From Phytophthora sp. 'mugwort' (lineage: Eukaryota > Oomycota > Peronosporomycetes > Peronosporales > Peronosporaceae): a DNA stretch of 64,000 nt. The stretch covers positions 7,378,001 to 7,442,000 of the forward strand of contig JAUCEF010000005.1 in assembly GCA_033558025.1 (NCBI GenBank), given 5' to 3'. Positions 53,539-64,000 of this stretch are shown in pieces. Positions within the stretch are counted from its first letter, which is position 1. Every line of letters starts with the position of its first letter. The position numbers and the translations under genes are program-made. Under the pieces are notes generated by a model, which was given only the letters and a program-made list of their open reading frames with translations, had not been told where the DNA came from and searched no databases.

Positions 53539-53572
53539 TCATATCCGGATATAGCGATATTTCCGGATATGA
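53539..53572. promoter_or_regulatory. Dyad repeat in the ABCA upstream region
   Basis: TCATATCCGGA (53539-53549) is mirrored by TCCGGATATGA (53562-53572) across 12 bases. The left half overlaps a self-complementary 12-mer, ATATCCGGATAT (53541-53552). It lies 85-118 bases upstream of the ABCA ATG, a suitable place for a transcription-factor site, but no evidence of function exists. Confidence 0.35.
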
Positions 53573-54757
53573 TTCTCAACATAGCTGAACACCCAAGGAA
53601 ATAGTATATTGTATGTATAATAAATGTAATTACCTATTTTCTACACCATTTAATATTATTATCTGTTGACGACATAGTGTAATAATGATATTCACGGAAA
53701 TCCAACAAACCACGAATTTTTGTAATCCAAGCATTTTCTGTTGGACGTCCAATGATCTTCAAAAATCACCCAAACATACTGTTAGCCAATGAATTATTTT
53801 GTCAATTCATTCATCAATTGGATACGCCTTCATCTGCTTACTTTCTTTTTTGTTACTCCTCGAAATGCCCAAGAACGCCGACAACTGCGTTCTTGCTCTT
53901 TGCAACCTTACCACGCCACTACTTCAAGAGCAAGTACTGCGCCATGGTTTGCCTCGCTTCTTTCAAGCGGATACGGTAACCTAGTCAGCTACTTCAACGG
54001 CAAGCATGCCGGCTACGTGGCTGGCTATATCGCGCATGCTAGCTGGGTGATGGGCAGCCTGCACTCGTTCGGCTTTGCGGACGACAAGATTGTCAACACC
54101 TACCATTGGTGGTCGACCGCAACAGATAACTCTGCAAACAGAGAAAAATAACGAAAACAGATAAGGATGTAGAGAAACAGAGAGAGTGGGATATGGCCGA
54201 AAGAGAGATAGGTATGCTAATTTGTCGCATAGAGAAGGGACGGATCCACTAACGGACCGTTCGCTGCCTGGATCCGCTGGGCGAGGGCAGCCCAGCAAAC
54301 ATCATCCCCAGTTCCTCGATCGGCTGCTCCCTGCCTTCCATCGTGCTGCCCCCACCCCCCACCCCAGCCTCCCACCGCGGCTCATTCGATCCGCCCGCGA
54401 CGCCCGCCTGACCTCTCCCATCACTGCTTGCCTTCGCCAACACGACGCATACCACGCCTCAACACACCACGATGCGCGCCAAGACACGCCGCTCGCTATC
54501 CCGCCGCGTCACCCCCTCCACGACACCTTCATGCTAGTAAGTGCGTGAACCTATATATTTTGATGTGGAATCTTACTAACGCATCATATTAATACAGGCA
54601 TGTACAGATATAACAATATTGCACTAAATATCGGAAATGCTCAGAAACTAACCAAAAATGTATGCCGCGGAGTTCATGATGTTACTAGATATCATTTAAG
54701 CGTTCAATAAACGTACGATTCATCTTCTCATCTTGCTGTTCACTATATAGCCATCAA
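53573..54757. other. Gene-poor stretch with an unrecognised ORF remnant
   Basis: Around 53975-54120 the plus strand encodes NGKHAGYVAGYIAHASW and GFADDKIVNTYHWWS, which look protein-like, but the frame upstream is inconsistent and no family came to mind. It is probably a fragment of a gene or element. Confidence 0.35.
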
Positions 54758-54880
54758 GTGCGCATGAGCTGTAGCCTTTTTGGCGTGGGGACCGTAACGT
54801 GGGCATGCGCTGCAGCCTTTTTGGCGTGGCTCATGTAACCTGCGCATTATTTGTAGCCTTTTTGGCGTGGCGCAGCACAT
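54758..54880. repeat. Degenerate tandem repeat, three ~40-base units
   Basis: The core TGYAGCCTTTTTGGCGTGG occurs three times at about 54769, 54811 and 54852, each preceded by GCGCAT- or GCATGCG-like sequence. The spacing is close to 40 bases. Non-coding. Origin unknown. Confidence 0.6.
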
Positions 54881-57039
54881 GAAGAACTTCCAAGACAGCA
54901 CGAACCTTAATGTAAAAATACGTATATTGTATTCTTACTGTTGTTAATGAGTCGCCCTACTATTTCGCACGAACATTAACCGAGAGCGCTTTCGATCGGG
55001 TTGCACCTTGCTCTTACTGCCCTTCGCATCACGGTACTCCTTGAGGCGCTCTAGCGGATGGCCGTGACTGGCTCCCAGGTCGGCATCAAGTCGACGAGCA
55101 CTTTTGGCTCTCCGTCGATGATCGCCTCGTTGAGGAGAGCCCCCCCTTTGAACTCGTCACCGGTGGCGCTCACCGCACATTCAACGCTCTAGGCAACGAG
55201 TTCCTATTTTCTCGAGCTCGTCGAGGTCGATGCGACGGTGTGGAAATCGGTCAAAGACACGCCAGGTGATCCCCTCTAAGTTGCGCTTCGGCAACGGAAG
55301 CTCCACCATGTACTCTTTACGTCATTGACCTGGCGGCGGGACGCTTGATCCGTGACGAACCCACCGCCAAGACGAGCGGCTATATGTTCCTTGCAGAAAG
55401 CGAAGAACCACTTGCGGAGAGGGACCTCCGATCGCGGATTCTGGAATGGACGCTTCTCAATTGTGCCGTCTACACGAAGCGCGAAAGAGAGCGCAACCTT
55501 CGCGACCATTTGTCGCCCGCCGCTCAGGTCGCAATGGTAGCCGTTGTAATAAGTATCAAATCTAACCGTTAGGTATCACAGCTGACCGTTAGGTGTCAAC
55601 TGGGAGCGCCGAGGATTTTGGTATCAGCATTTCCGCCTATAATGGCCAAGACCTTTTTGACTGGCTAAAAGCATGTTACCCGTTGCAAAGCTGACACCTA
55701 TTGACCAACTGGTTGATAGCAAACGACTTGGGCGAATTCGGGGTGGACCACTGCATGGCAATCGTCGATACTACACTTTCAGCTCCCATCCCTAGCCATG
55801 AGCTCCGACGACTCCGATCACGATGAGCGATACAGTCTGATGGCCGGGGCGGCGTAGCTCATCCGCACAGACCGGTATGGCCAATGCCTCCGCGGTACAG
55901 CCGCCGAGCTGGAGCTGGTTTTTGCATAAGTGCGCGGATTGGCTCACGCCGAGAAGCAGCTGAGCATATTCGCGGCGCTTGCCATCCTTTACGTCGCAGA
56001 AGCCGCCTGACCGCTGCGCGTGCGTTTAAGCGGTGAGCGCGTGATGTTCCACTACTATCTACCGTTTCGTGGGTCGCGTGTGCTAGTCTGTTTTTTTAGC
56101 GGCTACGGCGTGTCGGCTGACACGAGGGCTGTAGCCACCACAAGAACCTTCTTGTGGTGATATGCCGTTCGCTAGACTTGGCCGAGACGAAGAACTGTAT
56201 CCTCGGTCAGGTGATCTGGTCAATCATGTTGCTCAGAATGGTCATCGGTTCGGCCCGGTTGCCGCCAGGTTCTTCGTGTAACGTTTCAGCTGTAGCGACA
56301 TCCGGTTGAACACCGTCTGGTCAACAATCGCGTGAGCTCCGTGGTGATACACAGTTAATCTCTTTGAGATCATTCACGAGAGCGTCTTGATCCACGCGAT
56401 ACAGACACCAGCCGCTTCTGTCGCAGTTGCACACGCAGTCGATCGGCACTTCAACAGACGGTAGCGCATACGATGGCCGTCATATTGCCCAGGCACAGCT
56501 GACATCGCTGAAGCTGACTCGTGGTGGCTGCAAACACCGGCTGGGAGTCCAGGTGCTATTCCAGTTGCTCTACCGTCCCCTGGGATAGCTGCTGGATCCA
56601 CCGAGATTTGGGGCTCTTCTTCGGCCTCTCCGGAGGACGCGGTATCGTCTTGGCTGCCGAGAGAAGATCGCTGGGCTTGGGACTCAGCTTTTTTGGAGCG
56701 TGTGTTAATCAACATGGGAAGGCCTGGCCGCCTGGATGGCGCTGGAAGCACAGCACGAATCGGACCGCTAGGAGCGGTTAATAGAACCGGGGCGTAACCA
56801 GTTTCACGGATTACCTGTGAGATGGGCCCGCGAAGATGTGCTCAGCTTGGGTGATGCTGACTAAGCCATGTCTCTTGTGTGTTTTCGACGACGTTATCTG
56901 CTGTCGATAGTTCCTGGTGTGTTATTGAATCGCGTTCTTTGTTGCGCATACTTTTTCTACGTTATCGAGGTGTCCTATCTGTTTTTCTAGTTTCGTCACC
57001 GCCACATGAGGTAGATCACCCGATCACCTTTTCCGTATC
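54881..57039. other. Retroelement-like debris without an intact gene
   Basis: Short frames at 55345-55572, 55625-55690 (YNGQDLFDWLKACYPLQ) and 55900-56000 (VRGLAHAEKQLSIFAALAIL) are protein-like but interrupted. A perfect hairpin lies at 56136-56159 (CACCACAAGAA, CC, TTCTTGTGGTG). A short plant-type primer-binding-site-like TGGTATCAG at 55619 has no LTR beside it. Confidence 0.35.
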
Positions 57040-58310
57040 TTATCATAAGTCCATCTCCTCGAAGACGCTGCAGAAGTACCTACCCAGGCCGTCGAGAAAG
57101 CGATTGATGCAACCACCCACTAATATTTGGCGTCGCGTCTGACGGCTGGAAGTGTTTTCGGAGCATCACGCGGCGTTTTTCATCGTATTTTAACACGATG
57201 AACAGTTCCATTACGTGCTCTTGGCGCTTGCACGCTCGACGCTCGCACTGTGTATACATCCGGAATTTATTTTTTGTGTCAGTGCATATGCGTCACTTTT
57301 GAATTTGCGAATCACCGAATCAGTGCAGTCGCTGAAGTTTCTAGTTGCGACAAGAGTGTTACCAATCCGTTGACGGTAACCACGCTGGGCAACCCATTGG
57401 TCGGCTGTGCTTCCCACCGTTTCAACCTGGCAACCAAAACTTAGTGGAGGAGCACGACGACCTGGATGGAACGGTGATTGTGCTCACGGTGGCTATGCGC
57501 CCGATAAAAGAATCGCGCTGAGCTCCGGCACTACACAAGCTTAGCACCGTTGCGCGCAAACCAAAACACATACATGACGCGGCCAAACTCCACCTGAACG
57601 ATGCTGAAGCGCTACATGCGCATCTGGGACGCGATAAAGCACGTCGACGCTGTATTTGACCTTGCGCTGGAGCCAGCCAGCTGCGCACGTCGAATCGACG
57701 CTCCTGTGAAGATAATGGAAACGTTCAACAGCTTCTGCAAGAAATCACATGGGGAGTCGCTGACGATAAGCAGATGCGGGTCTTATTCGATACGATGGAG
57801 GTGTTCCCCGTTACGAGTGCGTACCTACTTCCCGACTCCGCCATCGTTTATTTTTCAGTGCTCGATAACGCGATTGTAAGGATCTGAGCGCTTTTTTTTT
57901 GATCTTTTTTTGCTTTCAGGCTGCTTAACCAACATATGTTGCCAAACGTCATATATGTTGCCGGTGACCTGTGCCCAGTTTGACACTGGGTGCTTCGGCC
58001 GTTCGAGCTGAAATACGTGGTTGGGCCCCCATCATGTCAGATAATTCGCACGCGCGGATGCGGGCACGAAGCAACGTTGAGACTTCGCTAATGCGCACTT
58101 CCGCTTGGACACCGACCCGCAGCATCCGACACTGCGGTACGGCCCCATAGTTGCCGTTATCCAGCTGGCCAGGACCCACGCGAGAAAATTCGCTCACAGT
58201 GCAAGCTCGTCATGCTTCATCTCTTCTCCCACTCAGCTTCGAGATGATTGCGTTTTTTTTAGGGCAAACCGTAATCATTGGGATGTAAGCACACTGATAA
58301 GATATGATGT
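57040..58310 (+). mobile_element. Decayed hAT transposase
   Basis: Landmarks appear in the right order but in different frames: SSKTLQKYL at about 57055, GNPLVGCASHRFNLA at 57387-57431, HDAAKLHLN near 57575, MLKRYMRIWDAIKHVDAVF at 57601, and FFRANRNHWDVSTL at about 58252-58293, which resembles the hAT C-terminus. Many stops and frameshifts separate them, and the N-terminal BED finger and the dimerisation region before the last motif are missing or unrecognisable. This is a relic. Confidence 0.65.
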
Positions 58311-59459
58311 TGATGAAACTGACGAAACCTAGGGACGGTGCTAGCAATGAAGGCATATTACAATAAGTATTCCAAATTTCTTAATTCCTGCTTATCTGAT
58401 CATGCGTTTATTTCGTGTTGATGCGTGAACCAGCTCGTACATTTCTGTGTTGTAATATCCGAACACTCACTGGCCGGGTCGATAGGCGTGCGTCTTGAAG
58501 ATGCCGATGTGGGTATACCTCTTTTGGACCGTTACCACCCAACTTGGTGCGGCTGTAGTGAGTTACGCTTTGGATTTTGAGTAGAACTTGTAGGCACGTG
58601 CCGCTTCCGTGTCATTAGTGTTTGTCAGTCCCAGTGTGAAGAGTGATAGCCTCGTGACCTCTATGTTTGGCATCCGCACAAATCACCGGAGATCGAGTAT
58701 CCTACAGCTAACCAGTTGACAGACCGAAACCCCGGTAACGGTCTCACCACCAGGTCAGCTATGCGACATGGGGTTAGTGGTTAAACACGGAGAGAACTGA
58801 TCGTGCTCGTTGGTCTAATAGGCTTCATACATTTTCTTTCCAAAACACTTCACTCCCTACAACATGCATCAGTACTCCGTTGTTCTCGTCAGGTACACTT
58901 GTCTTGGGCCGCCAAACAAGCTTCTTCACCATATCACAGGCCACCTCCACTGCGAGCACGCGTCGTTGACTTGGTTCCACTTCCGAGAATCCTGGTGTCG
59001 CGATCACCGGCCCAATTCGCGAGCTGCGGATGCGAGGGGCGTCACGCGGCGAGGCGCTGCTGTCGGGGTCTCTCTGATCTGTGGAATCCAGGCCCAGCGG
59101 CAGCGAAAGCGCGATCGCTTCGGCTAGCCCATCTCCTACTCCGACTCCGCCGACAAGAGTTACGGAATATCGAACTAGACGGCCGTCGGTGCGAATGGCT
59201 ATTCGTTTCAACTACCGACCACGCTGCTGCTACAAGATAATGCGAGTCGCTGCTGCGAGTGGCGTCCTGTCTCCCAGTATCCACCACCCAAACTCATACT
59301 GTCGGCGCAGCTGGCAGCCGGCGTTCCTGCGCTCCGTGTTGCCGCTGTTCAAGATTCAAGGAAGCAATCATGCAAATTTCAATACAACTCCGAATCAAGG
59401 GACAAGCTTTGACACTTTCCACAGATCGCGGTTGGCCTTCAAGAACATCTATCTCTCAA
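58311..59459. other. Gap between two hAT relics
   Basis: Open frames on both strands around 58803-59240 (up to 145 codons) overlap and contradict one another, and none has a recognisable motif. No structural repeat was found. Confidence 0.35.
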
Positions 59460-60110
59460 AGTTTACAGGGTGCATCGAAGGGCGATGGGACCCAAGTACA
59501 TACTTACACTCCGAAAACAGGCGCTCTCGCACGTGTTACTAGTTGGCGTGATTGCACCGAGCAGCGGCACATAGTCCGCCAAGGAGCTCGCGAGTCTTCG
59601 AGGCTTCTTTGCCTGGCGCAGCACCTCCGTCGCAAAGTCCACCGCAGGTGGCTCTCCTTGCGGGGCAGAAGTCGTTGAGACTCGAAATGGCTCGATCGTC
59701 TTCAGCTTGGCGTTGGACTGGGGGGGGGGGCTTGAAATCTGGACCACAGCACTTGCAAATAATTTCTAAACGTAGGGATTCAGAGTCGTGGCCGATATAT
59801 GGCGTATTCGGACAAGCTGGCGTGTCAGTGGGTTCGACACCTCGCACAATGGCAGGTTCCGCTCGACGATTCAACGAAGCCTGTGGATGGTAGCGTCCAC
59901 GAAGCCAAATACTTCTGGGGCGGTCAATTTTTGCTGTTGAAAATCACCATACTTTTCGTCATGCGTGGGGTGGACCGAGTGCAAAAGGGACACCAAGTTT
60001 CTGTAGCCCGTGTGACTGGCTTGCTTGAGGAGTAGTTCGCAGATGTGACAGCGGTAGAGCACTGGCTTTAGGGGCGTGAAAATGAACGCGGCGAGTTGAC
60101 GGGACGTCAT
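59460..60110 (-). mobile_element. Internally deleted hAT-like element remnant
   Basis: Reading down the minus strand: a BED-like finger (YRCHICELLLKQ, GYRNLVSLLHSVHP) at 60050-59990, then FVDATIHRLR, an in-frame TGA, IVERNLPLCEVSNPLTR near 59870, then directly TEVLRQAKKPRR and PTSNTCES near 59540, which belong to the C-terminal part of hAT transposases. The catalytic middle is absent, so the copy joins the N- and C-terminal ends. A G-run at 59721-59730 is present. Opposite orientation to the relic at 57 kb. Confidence 0.6.
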
Positions 60111-62421
60111 GGGGAGGTCGATAACTGGAGAGTGAACACTGCAGGCGGTTTGCGATGCTAACGGGGCCTGACATATATGGTTGAGTAAGCTTTCCCTTGG
60201 AATTGCTCAGCACTGAGTCCTCAGTCTTCGCCTCGATGTTGTCGTTACACATGCACGTCACTCCGGGCCTGTTCGTGATCAGGGAACGGTGACCAGTTGC
60301 AACAGCCGTAGTCCACCCTAGCTAACCTAGTCTATACGAGAAATGTAGAGACGGCTTCCGGCTGCTTTCCTGGTGTAATATAGGTGTTGATGTGCCTACT
60401 CGAAGATCTAACGAGCCATCGAGCGAGGCGCCGTAAACGACCGGGGGCTACCCCCCCCCCCCCCCCGCGCTTAGGCCACTACTGGCTCGGTGACGGGCTA
60501 CCGATACCGTTAACTCTCGTGGGACTGCTGATACTTACTCCTCACACTTCGAGAGACTCCAACAACACCTGAGATAAGCCTTTCTCTTCGCGACGCTGCG
60601 TTATGTATCTCTTCCTATTCAGCACCTGGCTTGTGTGCTTCGCTGCAAACCTGTTTCTGATGATGGTCGGCCTATCTCTATCCGTGCATCCGTCGGGTTG
60701 ACGACAGTAGGCGACTATTCGCGAGAACTCACACCCGTCCATTATGCGTTTTGTGTCGCCCTGCCACGTCCTTGGTCTCCTGGCACCTTCGCCATGCGTG
60801 TCATCTCTCCTGGTGGCGCCTCTTCGTGGCGCATAAGCTTCTAGAGGTCGCCACAAACGCCAATTTCGACGCGCTGGTAGTCACCACCTTGTCCGCTTTG
60901 ATCGCTTGTAGTTCCGCAACGTTGATAGACTTGCTACTGTGCTACTGCTGCTTTGTGTCCGTGGACCGGGGTCATACTGAGTCCCAAGAGTAATTCTGCT
61001 CTTACTGTTGGCTGTGAGAAACGGCTGGTGGGTAGTCTTGCTACCAACTATTTGTTCTATTCCGTCCGTAATGGATATATAATGTTTCGCCAGAAACAAT
61101 AATCCACAATAAAGTATTAAGAGTACCGTAATCGCGGTAGTAATATTATTTACTCAGAGCCCTGTCGGTAATGCTCCAGTCTTTGTGACATCAATACATG
61201 TTCAATGGAAATGAGTCAATGGTCTGCTAAAACGCCTGCATCAAAAGCTGTCAGCTAGGGATCCTCGTTCCCCAATTTGCAACCTTAAAGGTAAACAACT
61301 ACCAAGATGGACGTCCGTGGTGTACCCACCGTTTTTGATATCGTCGCCCTCACGGTACTACCGACAACCCGGAACAGACCGTGGGCGTCTAGCACGAGGT
61401 GGTCACTATCACAACGATATAGGCGGTTCCCAGACGACGACCAATACCTCGTCTGGAGACTTACACTATCAATATTGGCGACACGGCGCACGTGTGGTCC
61501 CATGAGCGTACTGCACCGTTCCTCTGTACATGTACATTGTGGTTAAGGTTGACGAGTAACTCCATCTTCTGGTACAAATTTTGGTTTGAATACGGTAGAA
61601 CGTCAATAACCAAGGCAAAGAGATCCAAAATTGGCGATTCAGATCCACTGCCGTGTCGACCTGGCCAACTGCTAAATAGTGAAAGACTTTTCACACCAGG
61701 TTCTAGGATAAAGTGGGAGCTGTAGCGTGTGGGTGGGTGAGCATGTCAACATCTGGTTTACTTTTAGACAGTCTTGTGATAACGCTCTGACGACTCATGT
61801 GGGCATCTCGCTGCCATCTTATATTGTCCTAGGAGTTGACAGTCGTCCGTACTATATCTTTATCCAGCTTGCATTCTGAGGGGGAAGGTAAGTATGAGCC
61901 CCTCGCTCCTGCTGGGCAAAGACCGGGACGTGCTTAATTTGATCACGAAGAAGTGTAACCCACTCGCCCTTTCGATGAGGACGTCGGGCGGTGTCGAACC
62001 AGGCGGTCGACGTTCCGTCCCACCCGAAGGCAGACGCTCACCACGCATTTGGTCTTCCATTACAACCGCCGTACACAGTCGTCCGGCACGTGTCTCCAGC
62101 CAGTCGGGCTTTCTTCAAATGTAGCCATGTTCGCTTCAACTTGAAACGGCCGTTGCACTAAACGGAACCAACTCCATCCTCGAAGGCAGATTCCATTCCA
62201 CGACGTCTTTACAAGGTCGTTATTTAACGCCTCAACGTCGTTTCTTGCGAATACGCCCAATTGTTACCACTGATCGCAGAATTGATCGCTCTAAGAGTTG
62301 CTGGAGCGCCGTCTTCCGCAAAGTGTTCTACACAAAACTGCGTGTCTTTGATTCCACACAACCAAAGCTTAAAGTTGCCAGCCAGAACAAGACGAGCGGT
62401 CGGCGACTCAGTCAAGCGACG
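60111..62421. other. Gene-poor stretch before the thiol dioxygenase gene
   Basis: It contains a run of 16 C at 60451-60466 and several short frames. Minus-strand frames 62060-62260 (ATG start, ending VPDDCVRRL) and 61860-62060 are protein-like but unrecognised. The dioxygenase promoter is presumably in the last 200 bases. Confidence 0.35.
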
Positions 62422-63309
62422 ATGGATATCTTTAATGCGGTCTGGCGCTTCTCCTTTGGTGGCAACAAGGACGTGGCCGTGGGGCAGAAGGCGCTCGAGC
62501 GCATCCAGGAACTGCTGGTCAAGGCCATCGCCAAGAACGGAGGTGCCCCGCACGCGCTGACGCCCGAGGAGATCGCGCCCATCAAGGCGATCTGCGACCT
62601 GCTCTTCCCGGCCAATTGTAACGCTCAGCAGACTTCTCACTACTCTAGTAGGCATGAATACAGGTTGGCTCATGAACGCGTTTTGACATCTGTGATGCAG
62701 TCCAGCTGAAGGTACCAGGCACAGAGGGCAGCGGACCCGAACGCCCCAAGCGTGTGCACTACGAGCACGTCTATGAGGACGAGACGTTCTCCATCGGGTA
62801 GGTCGCTTAGCCACGTGTTGTGACGCGTCTATTCAGGAAGCTAACCGAATTGCTACAGGATCTTCATCTTGCCACCAGGAGTGTCCATTCCGCTGCATGA
62901 TCACCCGGGCATGAGCGTGATCTCGCGCGTGCTGTACGGCTCGCTGCACGTTCGGTCATACGACTTTGTCAAGGATAGCGCAGCCCCGAGCACGAAGAAT
63001 CAGATGGCACGTCTCCGCGTGGATGAGGTCATCACGGCCCCGCACACGACGGAATTGCTGCCGGACTACGGCAATCTGCACCAGCTCGTTGGCGGCGACG
63101 ACATCGGCTGCGCCTTTATCGACATCATCACGCCACCTTACGACGCCAACGAGGGACGCGACTGCACGTACTTCCGTGTGGTCGACTCGCCTGACATCCA
63201 TGACAGTAACGGTGACAAGATCGTCATGCTGGAGGCATACACCCCTCTGGATTTTGACGTGACCACGGAGGCGTATAACGGCCCGCATCTACAGCGCTAC
63301 GTCAATTAA
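62422..63309 (+). CDS. ADO: Thiol dioxygenase, ADO / plant cysteine oxidase family, three exons, 247 aa
   Basis: Exons 62422-62617, 62701-62797 and 62859-63309 with introns GTAACG..GCAG and GTAGGT..ACAG. These non-haem iron enzymes add O2 to 2-aminoethanethiol or to N-terminal Cys of proteins, the latter feeding the Cys/Arg N-degron oxygen-sensing route. The cupin core is clear: FILPPGVSIPLHDHPGMSV holds two metal-binding His (about residues 111 and 113), GSLHVRSYDF follows, and GNLHQLVG supplies the third His near 170. DIITPPYD and the Tyr-rich segment TYFRVV are family features. No targeting peptide is evident. Convergent with RPL30, 206 bases apart. Cytosolic enzyme; substrate class is inferred. 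Confidence 0.9.
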
Positions 63310-63515
63310 CGACACCGTGTTGCCAGCAGATTTATGATTCCATCTATTCATCTTGAGCCTACATATTGTGAATGCCTACAACACAGAGCTGCAAACGTTG
63401 ACGCGCACCCACCCGCAGTAGCAGCAGTAGTAAAGAAGACAAAAGTACTAGTAAAAAATGGTGGAGCTCAAAAGAATATCATTTCAACCGAATTGATAGA
63501 CTAGGAAGAAGTCAC

Positions 63516-63830
63516 TTAGTTGTCCGGCATAGAGCTCAGGATGTCCGAGTCACCGGCGTCCAGGATGCACATGCACGACACGCGGAAGTACTTGCCGCAA
63601 GCCGTACCGAGGTCGTTGTTGGTGCCCGAGAAGTGGTGCACACCGGTCTTGGCCAGCATCGAGTAGTACTCGACCTCCGACTTGCGGAGCGGGGGAGTGT
63701 TCGACGCCATGATCACGAGCTTGGCCTTGCCACTGCGCAGGTTCTTCAGGGTCTGCTTGTAACCCAGAGCGACCTTACCGGAGCGCATCACCAGCTGCAG
63801 GCGCGAGTTGATGTTGTCCGAGGACTTCTT
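63516..63830 (-). CDS. RPL30: 60S ribosomal protein L30 (eL30), 5' exon not resolved
   Basis: The main exon starts at an acceptor (CTGAGTAG at 63831-63838) with [20 protein letters not shown] and continues [59 protein letters not shown] to DAGDSDI and TAA at 63516-63518. This is the near-complete L7Ae-fold protein of the large subunit. Only the first few residues are missing. Two short ATGs lie upstream (near 63883 and 63915), but neither gives an obvious first exon, so the start may be outside the window. Confidence 0.93.
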   Translation of the reverse strand, partial: KKSSDNINSRLQLVMRSGKVALGYKQTLKNLRSGKAKLVIMASNTPPLRKSEVEYYSMLAKTGVHHFSGTNNDLGTACGKYFRVSCMCILDAGDSDILSSMPDN

Positions 63831-64000
63831 CTACTCAGAGGGGAAGGGAACATAACGGGGTATTAATACACACTTTCCTCCATCGAACGAGAGCGCAAGC
63901 GCCCCCTTTCCCATCCGTTCGACTTCGCAGGAGAGACAATAGAGCCTCAAGAGGCAGCGCAGCTCAACCCAACCGTGGGCGCAGCAGCCTATTGCCAACG
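63831..64000. other. Intron and leader region of RPL30
   Basis: It most likely holds the first intron of RPL30 and possibly its first exon and promoter. The donor site was not fixed. Confidence 0.45.

Noticed and set aside
55619..55627. TGGTATCAG as a retrotransposon primer-binding site
   Set aside because: Only nine bases match and no LTR end lies just upstream; chance is likely.
58803..59240. Overlapping frames of 128-145 codons on both strands
   Set aside because: They contradict each other and neither has a domain, splice signal or transposon motif.

Overview
The window reads as nuclear DNA of an oomycete, most likely Phytophthora or a close relative. The lineage call is an inference from gene content and was not tested by a database search. 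It rests on a seven-helix receptor fused to a phosphatidylinositol phosphate kinase (the oomycete GK type), a nuclear-coded MinE, genes for flagellar dynein assembly, short GT-AG introns of mostly 60-120 bases, and compact genes separated by transposon-rich gaps.

Layout. Positions 1-2.2 kb hold transposon debris and one small unrecognised gene. A long WW/IQ/ankyrin protein (2.2-5.6 kb) and prefoldin subunit 3 (6.4-7.3 kb) follow, both on the minus strand. From 8.3 to 31.1 kb the main theme is six paralogous genes for small thaumatin-like ectodomains. Four are coding and appear membrane-anchored or nearly so: TLP1, TLP2 and TLP3 with Thr/Pro stalks, and TLP6 with a short Ser-rich stalk. One is truncated and lacks the anchor (TLP5), and one is a clear pseudogene (TLP4). 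A leucine-rich repeat protein, the receptor-kinase fusion and a PX-RING protein are interspersed among them.

From 31.2 to 39.9 kb the DNA is gene-dense: a dual-specificity phosphatase with a gelsolin-like tail, a leucine-rich repeat/coiled-coil/EF-hand-like protein, a DNAAF6/PIH1D3 dynein assembly factor, a BRCA1-like RING plus tandem BRCT protein, and MinE. The region 39.9-47.4 kb is gene-poor and holds an AT-rich island with a long direct repeat and a decayed Tc1/IS630-type transposase. A full-length ABCA transporter fills 47.4-53.5 kb. The stretch 53.5-62.4 kb is a transposon graveyard with two hAT relics. The window ends with a thiol dioxygenase (ADO/PCO type) and the 3' part of ribosomal protein L30.

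How the genes relate. Most are unconnected housekeeping or signalling genes. The exceptions are the thaumatin-like family, which shares an ectodomain, a conserved first intron and, in most copies, a short basic tail with a TP motif, and a divergent pair (35.7-35.9 kb) whose products fit flagellar functions. Several perfect or near-perfect foldback sequences lie in the gaps and look like very small non-autonomous elements. Exon borders were deduced by eye from splice-site consensus and reading-frame continuity; no transcript data were available.
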